Shown here: positions 7,461-16,130 of the stretch, piece after piece | Position numbering within the stretch: position 1 is the stretch's first letter | Layout of the letters: each line of letters begins with the position of its first letter | Assembly (NCBI GenBank): GCA_963741755.1 | Contig: CAVUJG010000018.1 | Coordinates: 85,967-149,966, forward strand | DNA from: Sva-07 sp963741755 | Lineage (GTDB): Bacteria; Actinomycetota; Acidimicrobiia; Acidimicrobiales; Ilumatobacteraceae | Direction of reading: 5' to 3' | DNA length: 64,000 nt | Position numbers and translations under genes: made by a program | The notes under the pieces: generated by a model | Database searches by the model: none | Told to the model about the DNA's origin: nothing | Seen by the model: only the letters and a program-made list of their open reading frames with translations

Positions 7461-8606
7461 ATGTTCACCACCGGTTCAAAATTCCTCATCGGCGCCTCGG
7501 TCCTGGCCGCCATCTCGGCGATCGCCTACGGCGTTGCCCAAGACGGCGTCATGGGAACCGTCGGCCTCATCTCCGCGGCGATCGCGCTGGCGTTCCTCGC
7601 CGGGATCAACATCTACACCCGCGACTGCAACATCTGGGACGACGAGATCTCGTCGGTCGAGACCGCACCTTCCGCCGCTCGGCCGCCGGCCAACAGCATC
7701 TGGCCGATGGCGTTCGCTCTGGGCGGCGCAGTACTCACTGTCGGGCTGGTCACCTACCAGGCCGTGTTCATCATCGGTGTCGTCCTGCTGCTCGCAGCCG
7801 GAGCCGAATGGACGGCGGAGGCCTGGGCCGAACGGGCCTCGGCAGATGCTGCCTACAACGCCGAAGTGCGCAGCCGTATCGCCAACCCGCTCGAATTCCC
7901 CTTGGCCGCCGCCATCGGGATCGGCATCATCGTGTACGCCTTCAGCCGCATCATGCTCTGGCTGTCGAAGACCAACACGGTGGTCGCGTTCGCCGTGCTG
8001 GGCATCCTCATCATCTCGGTGGCCTTCCTCATCGCCTACCGGCCGGGTCTCAAGTCCCGCGCCGCCGTCGGCGTGATGGCCGTTGCTGTGCTGGCGCTCG
8101 TCGCCGGCGGTGCCGCTGCCGGTCTCGACGGCGAGCGGGAGATCGAGCAGCACGAGACCACCGAGGGCCTCACCGAGGAAGGCGTGGAGATCTGCCTCAG
8201 CACCGAGGCCTTCGAAGCCGACGAGAACGCATCGCAGTCGGTGGCCGCCTCGGCCAATGTCGCCGCGGAGATCACGCTCACCGACGCCGGCGTGTTCGAC
8301 CTCGACGTGGTCGGCCCGCTCGCCGACGGCACCGACGTCGTCACACTGCCCCGGTCGAATCCGAACAACGTGATCTTCATCAACGAGTCCGACGAGGAAC
8401 GCCGCCTCTCCGTCGACCTCACCGTGCCGCCGGCCGATGCGGCTGAGGACGAAGGTCCCTTGCTGAAGTGCACCACATTGGTCGAGCCTGGTGGCCGCCA
8501 GAACATCACCCTCACGATCGGTGCGCCGAGCTTCGCTGCTCCCGATGGGTACTTCTTCTTCGTGCCCGGTGTCGAGTCGGCCCGGCTGGAACTGATCGTG
8601 CCATGA
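7461..8606 (+). CDS. Membrane protein with C-terminal cupredoxin-like domain, oxidase-associated
   Basis: 381 residues. The first 60 residues form two helices resembling actinobacterial oxidase subunit IV (CtaF-like). Further hydrophobic segments lie at about 75-110 and 135-215. Residues from about 260 to 381 look like a cupredoxin-type beta sandwich on the outer face (NNVIFINESDEERRLSVDL, then CTTLVEPGGRQNITLTI, and YFFFVPGVESARLELIVP). The usual Cu ligands (two His, Cys, Met) are not there; one Cys remains. Its last codon overlaps the ATG of ctaC (ATGA at 8603-8606). I do not recognise a named family. Position suggests a structural partner of the two preceding oxidase-like subunits. Confidence 0.6.
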   Translation: MFTTGSKFLIGASVLAAISAIAYGVAQDGVMGTVGLISAAIALAFLAGINIYTRDCNIWDDEISSVETAPSAARPPANSIWPMAFALGGAVLTVGLVTYQAVFIIGVVLLLAAGAEWTAEAWAERASADAAYNAEVRSRIANPLEFPLAAAIGIGIIVYAFSRIMLWLSKTNTVVAFAVLGILIISVAFLIAYRPGLKSRAAVGVMAVAVLALVAGGAAAGLDGEREIEQHETTEGLTEEGVEICLSTEAFEADENASQSVAASANVAAEITLTDAGVFDLDVVGPLADGTDVVTLPRSNPNNVIFINESDEERRLSVDLTVPPADAAEDEGPLLKCTTLVEPGGRQNITLTIGAPSFAAPDGYFFFVPGVESARLELIVP

Positions 8607-9854
8607 GTAACTCCCCACTGAAAAGGCATCCGTTGAGCTCCGCGAGTACGTTCAAGAAGATGAGTCGCCGCACACGAATCGGACTGGTCGCCGGACTCGG
8701 TGTCCTCGTCGCCGGCTGTGCCGAGGACGCCCCTCAGGACACGTTCGATCCGGCAGGCCCGAATGCCCAGATGATTCAGGACCTGCAGGTTCCGGTGTTC
8801 CTGCTCGCCGGCCTGGTTGGCGTCATCGTGCTGACGTTCATCGCGATCATCATCGTGAAGTTCCGCGACCGCGGCCAGGCCATTCCGGAACAGACCCACG
8901 GCAAGCCCGCACTCGAGATCGGCCTCACGATCCTGCCGGCATTGATTCTGATCGGAGTTGCGATCCCGACGGTCGGCACCCTGATGGCGCTCAACGAGAC
9001 CGACGACACCGAGTGCATCGTCAACGTCACCGGCCAGCAGTGGTGGTGGGAGATCGACTACCCACAGCAGGTCGGCTGCGGTGGAGTCGACGAGGTGATC
9101 GTCACCTCCGGCCAGATGATCATTCCGATCAACACCCCGGTCCTCGTGCGCGGCACCAGCCGCGACGTGATCCACTCGTGGTGGATCCCACGCCTCAACG
9201 GCAAGAAGGACATGGTTCCCGGCCGCGTGCACACCGTGCGCCTCGAAGCCGACGAGCCGGGCATCTACGCCGGCCAGTGCACCGAGTTCTGCGGCCTGTC
9301 ACACGCCAACATGCGCATGGAAGTCGTGGCGTTGACCGCCGAGGACTTCGAGGCGTGGAAGGCACAGCAGCTCGCCCCGTACGAGGCGCCCGTCGACCCC
9401 GAGAGCCTCGCAGCCGCTGGTGAAAGCACCTTCATCGCCCAGTGTTCGCGCTGTCACCAGGTCAATGGCCTCGAGGACGCCGACGGCCAGCCGGTCATCG
9501 CCCGCCCTGATCTTCAGGTCTATTCCGGTGCTGCCCCGAACCTGTCGTACTTCATGACGCGCAACACCTTCGCCGGCGCCACCTTCGACCTGCTCACCGA
9601 GGAATGCCGAGCCAACGTCTGGGATTCCGATCCCGCAACGTTCGGCGAGAAGTACCTCGCCGGTGTGAGCGAGGACTGCCTGAACTCGGTCGACCTTCGT
9701 GAATGGTTGCGCAATGCGCCGGCGAAGAAGCCGATGTACGCCGAACCCGGAGGAACTCGGACCGACCGATGGTCTCGTCCGTGGCATGCCGAACCTCGCC
9801 CTCAGCGAGGACCAGATCGACGAACTCGTCGCCTACCTGCTCGAACGCAAGTGA
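8603..9854 (+). CDS. ctaC: caa3 oxidase subunit II with fused cytochrome c, one-base frameshift near its end
   Basis: A lipoprotein signal (lipobox ending VAGC) is followed by two membrane helices and the CuA domain with H in VIHSWWIP and the cluster CTEFCGLSHANM. Then comes a cytochrome c domain with heme motif CSRCH. It accepts electrons from cytochrome c and passes them to heme a. In the zero frame the protein ends as an unrelated Arg-rich tail with a stop at 9868. Dropping one base at about 9755 (GGAACTC) restores LGPTDGLVRGMPNLALSE and a stop at 9854, giving 416 residues and the axial Met ligand in RGMPNL. So the downstream frame is almost surely the true C-terminus. The gap to ctaD is 17 nt. 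Confidence 0.9.
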
Positions 9855-9871
9855 TGGGAGCCCGATAACCC

Positions 9872-11878
9872 ATGGCCATCATCGAACGACCAACCGACAC
9901 CCCGGAACTCGCCGGTGTCGGCGGCCCCGTCGTCACCCCATCATCGTCGTACGGCTACTTCCGCCGACCGGTGCAGACCACTGGTTGGCGCTCGTGGGCG
10001 TTCACGGTCGACCACAAGAAGATCGGCATCATGTACGGCGTCGTCGCCATGGTGTTCTTCTTCATCGGCGGCTTCGAGGCGCTCCTCATCCGCGCCCAGC
10101 TCGCGCAACCCGACGGCACGATCCTGTCGGCCGACAAGTACAACCAGATGTTCACGATGCACGCCACCACGATGGTGTTCTTGTTCGTGATGCCGATGGC
10201 TGCCGCGTTCGCCAACTACATGATGCCGCTGCAGATCGGTGCGCGAGACGTGGCCTTCCCCCGCCTCAACGCGCTGAGTCTGTGGACCTTCGTGTTCGGT
10301 GGCATCTTCATCAACACGTCCTGGATCCTCGGTGGCGCTGCCGACGGCGGCTGGTTCATGTATGCCCCGAACAGTTCGGTTCCGTTCTCGCCCACCAACG
10401 GCATCGACTTCTGGGTGCTCGGCCTGCTGATGACCGGCATCGCCTCGCAGGTCGGTGCGGTCAACCTGATCGTCACGGCCCTCAACATGCGTGCGCCCGG
10501 CATGACGTTGATGCGGATGCCGATCTTCACCTGGATGGCCCTCGTCGTGCAGTTCCTGCTGCTGTTCGCCATCCCGATCATCACCGTGGCGTTGTTCCTG
10601 TTGTTGTTCCAACGAAATTTCGGTGCGACGTTCTTCTCGGTCGCCGACGGCGCCGATCCGCTGCTGTGGCAGCACCTGTTCTGGTTGTTCGGACACCCCG
10701 AGGTGTACATCCTCGTCTTGCCGTCCTTCGGCATCATCTCCGAGGTGCTGCCGACGTTCTCCCGCAAGCCACTGTTCGGCTACCCGTTCGTGGTGTTCTC
10801 CGGTGCGGCGATCGGCCTGGTCGGCTTCGGCGTGTGGGCGCACCACATGTTCGCTGCCGGCCTCGGCCCGATCTCGGTGGCGGTGTTCTCGGTGGCCACG
10901 ATGGCCATTGCGGTGCCGACCGGCGTCAAGATCATCAACTGGACGCTCACGATGTGGGGCGGCAAGTTGTGGTTCTCCACGGCGATGCTGTTCGCCGTCG
11001 GCCTGATCGTGCAGTTCACGATCGGCGGACTGTCGGGTGTCACCCACGCCGTTGCGCCGTCGGACACCCAGCAGACCGACACCTACTACATCGTCGCTCA
11101 CTTCCACTACGTGATCTTCGGTGGCGCCGTACTCGGCTTGTTCTCCGGCATCTACTACTGGTGGCCGAAGATCTTCGGCAAGATGCTCAGCGAACGATGG
11201 GGACGATGGAACTTCTGGTTGATGATCATCGGCATGAACCTCACGTTCGGCCCGATGCACATCATCGGTCTCCAGGGCCAGCCTCGGCGAATGTACGTCT
11301 TCACCGAGAACCGGGCCGGTGAGGGCTTCTTCAACCTCGCGTTCTGGAACCTGATCTCGTCGATCGGTGCCTTCCTGCTCGGTCTGGGAGCACTCTTCTT
11401 CCTCGTCAACGTGTGGGTCAGCCGCAAGAACCCGCCGGCCCCCGCCGATCCGTGGGACGCTCGCAGCCTCGAGTGGATCACGACCAGCCCGCCGAAGGAG
11501 CACAACTTCGACCGGATCCCCGAGATCCACATGCTCGACGAATTCTTCCACCGCAAGTACGAAGACGTCGGCGAAGACGGTCAGCACGACTACAAGAAGA
11601 TGCGAACCGGCGAGGAAGTCATCGCGATCGAGGAAGAGCACGCCGACGCGCACATCCACCTGCCGTCGCCGTCGTACTGGCCGATGATCCTGTCGTTCGG
11701 CATGCTGATCATCGCCTACGGCGTCATCTACAGCACGCTGCTGCTCGCCGCTGGTGCTGCGGTCGCGATCCTGGCCCTGTTCGGCTGGGCCCTCGAGCCG
11801 CCGACGGCTGACGATTCTGAGTTCGACCCGCCGTCCTCCGATGGTGGCCAGCCGAGCAAGGAGCTCGCGCATGTCTGA
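9872..11878 (+). CDS. ctaD: Cytochrome c oxidase subunit I (aa3/caa3 type)
   Basis: 668 residues, the catalytic proton-pumping subunit that reduces O2. All ligands are present: heme a His in TMHATTM, CuB His and crosslink Tyr in GHPEVY, the His pair in WAHHMF, and both His in VAHFHYV. The K-channel segment is PTGVKIINW. Residues beyond about 540 form an extra C-terminal part with charged DPWDARSLEWITTSP, EEEHADAHIHLPSPSYWP and two more helices, a long form seen in actinobacteria. The stop overlaps the ATG of ctaE by 8 nt. This is the intact counterpart of the histidine-less paralogue at 5210. Confidence 0.97.
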   Translation: MAIIERPTDTPELAGVGGPVVTPSSSYGYFRRPVQTTGWRSWAFTVDHKKIGIMYGVVAMVFFFIGGFEALLIRAQLAQPDGTILSADKYNQMFTMHATTMVFLFVMPMAAAFANYMMPLQIGARDVAFPRLNALSLWTFVFGGIFINTSWILGGAADGGWFMYAPNSSVPFSPTNGIDFWVLGLLMTGIASQVGAVNLIVTALNMRAPGMTLMRMPIFTWMALVVQFLLLFAIPIITVALFLLLFQRNFGATFFSVADGADPLLWQHLFWLFGHPEVYILVLPSFGIISEVLPTFSRKPLFGYPFVVFSGAAIGLVGFGVWAHHMFAAGLGPISVAVFSVATMAIAVPTGVKIINWTLTMWGGKLWFSTAMLFAVGLIVQFTIGGLSGVTHAVAPSDTQQTDTYYIVAHFHYVIFGGAVLGLFSGIYYWWPKIFGKMLSERWGRWNFWLMIIGMNLTFGPMHIIGLQGQPRRMYVFTENRAGEGFFNLAFWNLISSIGAFLLGLGALFFLVNVWVSRKNPPAPADPWDARSLEWITTSPPKEHNFDRIPEIHMLDEFFHRKYEDVGEDGQHDYKKMRTGEEVIAIEEEHADAHIHLPSPSYWPMILSFGMLIIAYGVIYSTLLLAAGAAVAILALFGWALEPPTADDSEFDPPSSDGGQPSKELAHV

Positions 11879-12533
11879 GACCACGATCGAACCGCCGATC
11901 ACGTCGGAGCCCGACACCGCCGTTCCGGCAGCGTACGACGACGGCCAGGATCACATCGGGTTGGCTCACCACACGACGACCGGGCTCTCCAATACCAAGC
12001 TGGCCATGTGGCTGTTCCTCGGGTCGGAGTGTTTGCTGTTCGGTGGGCTGATCTCGACCTACATGCTCTACCGCAACCGCCAGGGCGATGCGATCGGCCC
12101 CGACCAGCTGTGGGACATCCCCTTCACGTCGGCGACGAGCTTCGTCCTGCTGATGTCGTCGCTCACCATGGTGCTGTCGGTCTCGGCTGCCAAGCGTAAA
12201 GACGAACGAGGCACCCGCCTCTGGCTCACCGTGACGGCGCTGCTCGGCGGACTGTTCCTCGCCGGCCAGGTCTACGAGTTCACCGTGTTCTACCGGGAGG
12301 GCCTCGGCTACACGACCAGCCTGTTCTCGTCGAGCTTCTACACGCTCACCGGGTTCCACGGCGTCCACGTGGCGGTCGGCATCATCATGTTGCTGTCGCT
12401 CGTCGGAATGCTCCTCAAGGGACGTATCGCTGGCGACAAAGCCGAGACCGTCGAAATGATTGGGCTCTACTGGCACTTCGTCGACGTCGTCTGGATCGTC
12501 ATCTTCACCCTCGTCTACCTGATTCCGGCCTGA
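11871..12533 (+). CDS. ctaE: Cytochrome c oxidase subunit III
   Basis: 220 residues starting at the ATG at 11871, inside the end of ctaD. The N-terminal 40 residues are hydrophilic, then five helices follow. Family motifs are intact: MWLFLGSECLLFGG in the first helix, GFHGVHVAVG, and LYWHFVDVVWIVIF at the end. Subunit III stabilises subunit I and its proton uptake path. It is followed after one base by the subunit IV gene, so it belongs to the same operon. Confidence 0.95.
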   Translation: MSETTIEPPITSEPDTAVPAAYDDGQDHIGLAHHTTTGLSNTKLAMWLFLGSECLLFGGLISTYMLYRNRQGDAIGPDQLWDIPFTSATSFVLLMSSLTMVLSVSAAKRKDERGTRLWLTVTALLGGLFLAGQVYEFTVFYREGLGYTTSLFSSSFYTLTGFHGVHVAVGIIMLLSLVGMLLKGRIAGDKAETVEMIGLYWHFVDVVWIVIFTLVYLIPA

Positions 12534-12534
12534 C

Positions 12535-12891
12535 ATGACCATCGACAACGACACCCACGCCTCCGACACGACCGGTCCCGTCTCGCAAGCCGAGCACGAC
12601 GATCTCTACGGACACCAGATCTCCGACAAGACCTACGTCGTGATCGCCCTCATCCTGGCTGTGCTGACGGCCATGGAAGTGGCCGCCACCGAGATCTCCA
12701 GCGTTCCGGATTCACTCCTGGTCCCATTGCTGCTCCTGCTGATGGCGGTCAAGTTCTTCGTCGTCGTCAGCTACTTCATGCACCTCAAGCACGACGCTGC
12801 ACTGTTCAAGTTCGGCTTCTACATTGGGCTCGCGGGCGCCATCGTGCTGTATTCGATCGTGCTCATGACGTTCCACTTCTTCGTCAACTGA
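12535..12891 (+). CDS. ctaF: Cytochrome c oxidase subunit IV (three-helix type)
   Basis: 118 residues with an acidic N-terminus and three helices; KFFVVVSYFMHLKHD in the second-to-third helix region is the recognisable signature of the bacterial COX4/CtaF family. It is a small structural subunit of caa3-type oxidases. It starts one base after the ctaE stop and is followed by a good ribosome site (CGGAGGGGAG) for the next gene. Confidence 0.85.
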   Translation: MTIDNDTHASDTTGPVSQAEHDDLYGHQISDKTYVVIALILAVLTAMEVAATEISSVPDSLLVPLLLLLMAVKFFVVVSYFMHLKHDAALFKFGFYIGLAGAIVLYSIVLMTFHFFVN

Positions 12892-12916
12892 CCAATCCCT
12901 CGGAGGGGAGCCCCCC

Positions 12917-13855
12917 ATGCTCGCCCAAGTCCTCGACCCCTGGCGTTACCAGTGGCACCCGGAAGTCTGGGTGCTCGTTGCGTTCCTGACCGGCGCGTAC
13001 ATCTACATGGTGCGAGTGATCGGCCCCAAGGCGGTCGCTCCGGGACAGCCCGTGGTCACCCGATTCAACATCGGCTGCTTCGTCGGGGCCATGGCGATGA
13101 TGTGGGCGGCGAGTGACTGGCCGATTCACGACATCGGTGAGGAGTACCTGTACTCCGCACACATGCTCCAGCACATGATGCTGAGCTACTTCCTGCCGCC
13201 TTTGGTCCTGATGGCGACACCGGAATGGCTGCTTCGGGTGCTCGTGGGCAACGGCAAGCTCTATCGGGGCGTCGCGTTCATGTGCAAGCCGGTGATCGCT
13301 GCGGTGGTGTTCAACGCGGTGATCATCATCACCCACATCCCGGGCGTGGTCACCGCATCGGTCGACAACGGCCCGCTGCACTACTCGCTGCACTTCGCGG
13401 TCGTGCTCTCGTCGCTGCTGATGTGGATGCCGGTCGTGGGTCCGTTCCCGGAACTGCAGATCGGCCCGCTGGGCAAGTGCATCTATCTCTTCCTGCAGTC
13501 GATGGTGCCCACCATCCCCGCGGCCTGGCTGACGTTTGCGTCGGGCGCGGTGTACCAGACCTACGACATCCCGGTCAGAGTATGGGGGATGTCGGTCCAG
13601 CACGACCAGCAGCTCGCGGGCGCGATCATGAAGACCGGTGGTGGGATCTTCCTGTGGTCGATCATCATCTTCCTGTTCTTCAAGCGTTTCGCCGGCGGTT
13701 ATCACGCCGAGAACGACGACAGCTACCGCCGACCGATCCCGGACGCGGAGCTCACCGGCGATCCCGTGACCGACTCGAGTCGGCCACTGACCACCGCCGA
13801 CGTCGAACGGGCGTTCGCGAAGGTGCCCGCCGCTCGCGACGAGCGGTCCTCCTAA
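12917..13855 (+). CDS. ctaG: Cytochrome c oxidase assembly factor CtaG (caa3 type)
   Basis: 312 residues, about seven membrane segments, member of the caa3_CtaG family needed for copper insertion or assembly of caa3-type oxidases. Conserved elements visible are SDWPIHDIGEEYLYSAHMLQHMM with the HMLQHM motif near residue 80, then FFLPPLVLMATPEW-like sequence and AWLTFASGAVYQTY. Histidines and methionines in the first of these are the likely metal contacts. The strong Shine-Dalgarno GGAGGGG precedes the ATG at 12917. It closes the oxidase operon. Confidence 0.88.
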   Translation: MLAQVLDPWRYQWHPEVWVLVAFLTGAYIYMVRVIGPKAVAPGQPVVTRFNIGCFVGAMAMMWAASDWPIHDIGEEYLYSAHMLQHMMLSYFLPPLVLMATPEWLLRVLVGNGKLYRGVAFMCKPVIAAVVFNAVIIITHIPGVVTASVDNGPLHYSLHFAVVLSSLLMWMPVVGPFPELQIGPLGKCIYLFLQSMVPTIPAAWLTFASGAVYQTYDIPVRVWGMSVQHDQQLAGAIMKTGGGIFLWSIIIFLFFKRFAGGYHAENDDSYRRPIPDAELTGDPVTDSSRPLTTADVERAFAKVPAARDERSS

Positions 13856-13898
13856 CCGATCGACACCGGTCGAGCGCCGAGCGGTAGCGTTCGTTGGC

Positions 13899-15242
13899 GT
13901 GATCGACCAGCGGCTCCTGCGCACCGACCTTGCCGGCGTCAACGCGGCACTGGCGCGACGGGGACGCCCGTCGTTGCTCGACGAGGTCGACCAAGCCGCC
14001 GGACTCGACGCCCGCCTGCTCGACATCACCGGGCGGCGTGACGCCATCCGAGCGCGGGTGAACACCATCTCCAAGGAGGTCGGTCGGCTCCGTCGCGATG
14101 GCGACGTCGACGCCGCCGAGGCATTGCAGGCCGAGAGCCGGGAACTCGGCGACGAGGAACGAACGCTTGCGGCTGAGCACGACGAGGTCGCATCGACGCT
14201 GCGGGACCTGCTGCTCGGGCTCCCCAACCTCCCACATCCGGACGCCCCCGACGGCGCCGACGACTCCGACAATCCGATCGTCACCGGACCGGTTGGCCTG
14301 CTCGACGACGTGCCCGAGCACCTCCGGGTGCCCCACTGGGAGACCGCAACGGCGCTCGGCATTCTCGACAACGAACGCGCAGTCAAGATCTCCGGCGCGA
14401 TGTTCACCATGCAACGCGGCGCGGGCGCAACGCTGGCGCGAGCGCTCTGTCAGTACGGCCTCGACCTCAATGCCGACGTGCACGAAGAAGTTCGACCGCC
14501 GTCACTGGTGAGCACAGCGACCCTGACCGCGACCGGTCAGTTGCCGAAGTTCGCCGACGACGCCTATGCGATCGAGCGTGACGATCTGTGGTGCATCCCC
14601 ACCGCCGAAGTGCCCCTCACGTCGATCTATGCCGACGAGACCCTCGACGACAGCGAACTCCCGATACGCGTGATGGCCCACAGTGCCTCGTACCGACGCG
14701 AGGCGGGTTCCGCTGGTCGCGACACCCGTGGAATGCTGCGAGCCCACGAGTTCGACAAGGTCGAGATCCTTGCGTTTGCGACACCAGAGCAGGCTCCGGC
14801 GTTGCTCACCGACATGGTTGCACGGGCCGAACGGGCGATCGCGGGGCTTGGACTGCCGTACCGGATCATCGAGATCTGCACCGGCGACATGGGCCAGAGC
14901 CACCATCGCAGCTTCGACATCGAGGTCTACGCCCCGGGCGCCGACGCCTGGCTCGAAGTGTCGTCGATCAGCTGGTTCAGCGACTACCAGGCCCGCCGCG
15001 GCAACGTTCGTTTCAAGCGACACGACGCCGATGGCAAGCCGATGAAGGGCACCGAGTTCGTTCACACGCTCAACGGTTCTGCCTTGGCGGTGCCCCGAGT
15101 ATGGGCGGCGATCATCGAGAACTACCGCAACGCCGACGGTTCGGTCACCGTTCCCGAGGCGCTGCGACCGTACATGCGTGGTATCGAGCGCATCGAGGCT
15201 GCCCACCAGTCCGTCCCGTCCGCACAGCCGACTGTCGCGTGA
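13899..15242 (+). CDS. serS: Seryl-tRNA synthetase
   Basis: 447 residues from a GTG start at 13899. The N-terminal 110 residues form the long helical hairpin that holds the tRNA-Ser arm (heptad-like LQAESRELGDEERTLAAEHDEV). The class II catalytic core follows with motif 2 (SASYRREAGSAGRDTRGMLRAHEFDKVE) and motif 3 near the end (FVHTLNGSALAVPRVWAAIIEN). It would also charge tRNA-Sec, which matters because selA and selB lie at 55215-58228. pdxH follows after 4 nt. Confidence 0.96.
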   Translation: MIDQRLLRTDLAGVNAALARRGRPSLLDEVDQAAGLDARLLDITGRRDAIRARVNTISKEVGRLRRDGDVDAAEALQAESRELGDEERTLAAEHDEVASTLRDLLLGLPNLPHPDAPDGADDSDNPIVTGPVGLLDDVPEHLRVPHWETATALGILDNERAVKISGAMFTMQRGAGATLARALCQYGLDLNADVHEEVRPPSLVSTATLTATGQLPKFADDAYAIERDDLWCIPTAEVPLTSIYADETLDDSELPIRVMAHSASYRREAGSAGRDTRGMLRAHEFDKVEILAFATPEQAPALLTDMVARAERAIAGLGLPYRIIEICTGDMGQSHHRSFDIEVYAPGADAWLEVSSISWFSDYQARRGNVRFKRHDADGKPMKGTEFVHTLNGSALAVPRVWAAIIENYRNADGSVTVPEALRPYMRGIERIEAAHQSVPSAQPTVA

Positions 15243-15246
15243 CGAG

Positions 15247-15918
15247 ATGACCGACTGGGCAGCTCCCGACAAGCGTGCCGAGCTGTGGGGTCGGCGCGTC
15301 CAGTACGAGACCGCCGGCCTCGACGTCGGTGATGTCGACCCGGACCCCGTGGTGCAATGGCACCGATGGCACCACGACGCTTCCGAGGGCGGGGTGGCCG
15401 AGCCGAACGCGATGACGGTGGCCACGATTGGTGCCGACGGTGCTCCCGATGCGCGCATCGTGCTCGTGCGCACCGCCGACGAGCGCGGCCTGGTCTTCTA
15501 CACCAACTTCGAGAGTGCCAAGAGTCGTCAACTCGACGCAGCGCCCGTCGCATCGGCAGTCTTCTCGTGGCTCGATCTGCATCGACAGGTTCGGGTTCGA
15601 GCGACGGTCGAGCGCGTGGCCGAGGCTGAGAGCGACGCCTACTTCGCGTCGAGGCCGCGTGCGAGCCAGCTCGGTGCGTGGGCGTCGCCGCAGAGCACCG
15701 AACTCGACGGTCGTGGAGCGCTCGAGGAGCGGGTCATCGCCTTCGACGAACGCTTCGCCGACCTCGAGGTGCCCCGGCCGGCCCACTGGGGTGGCTGGCG
15801 GATGGTTCCGTTCGAGTGGGAGTTCTGGCAAGGCCGACCGAGCCGCCTCCACGACCGCCTCCGCTACCGTCGGGCCTCGGCCGACGCGCCGTGGTCGATC
15901 ACCCGCCTCGCCCCCTGA
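15247..15918 (+). CDS. pdxH: Pyridoxamine/pyridoxine 5'-phosphate oxidase
   Basis: 223 residues, an FMN enzyme making pyridoxal 5'-phosphate. Family signatures are PNAMTVATIGADGAPDARIVLVR, FYTNFESAKSRQLD, and near the end WGGWRMVPFEWEFWQGRPSRLHDR, which holds the FMN and substrate contacts. The C-terminal RxxYRR strand is present. It is likely co-transcribed with serS (spacing 4 nt). A terminator-like inverted repeat follows at 16001-16052. Confidence 0.95.
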   Translation: MTDWAAPDKRAELWGRRVQYETAGLDVGDVDPDPVVQWHRWHHDASEGGVAEPNAMTVATIGADGAPDARIVLVRTADERGLVFYTNFESAKSRQLDAAPVASAVFSWLDLHRQVRVRATVERVAEAESDAYFASRPRASQLGAWASPQSTELDGRGALEERVIAFDERFADLEVPRPAHWGGWRMVPFEWEFWQGRPSRLHDRLRYRRASADAPWSITRLAP

Positions 15919-16000
15919 CGCCTCGTCCCGCCCGCCCAGCACCCTCCACATCACGACGTCGCTATGCGATCGACGTCCACAGTTCGACGTCGACCAGCTA

Positions 16001-16052
16001 CCCGAAATCGTGCGCACGTCGCGCGGGCGGAACGATCCGCACCAATTTCGGG
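16001..16052. terminator. Imperfect inverted repeat after pdxH
   Basis: CCCGAAAT (16001-16008) pairs with ATTTCGGG (16045-16052), extended by GTGCG with CGCAC inside. No clear T-tract. It lies in the 212-nt gap between pdxH and the response regulator, which otherwise shows nothing. A similar stem (CCGAAAATGTGCGC) follows zur at 42737. Confidence 0.5.
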
Positions 16053-16130
16053 CAGGGGGGACGTCGGAACGATTGCGAAACTGCAGGTCGGGGGGTTGAA
16101 CGTGACGTGCGGAGGGGCGAGGCTGTCGCG

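Noticed and set aside
9941..11917. Long open frame antisense to ctaD (over 650 codons)
   Set aside because: It is the mirror of GC-biased codons in a certain gene; the product is an Arg/Asp/Glu/His-rich low-complexity string with no fold. Similar antisense frames at 3660-5279, 5006-6697, 38260-40929 and 56804-58879 were rejected for the same reason.
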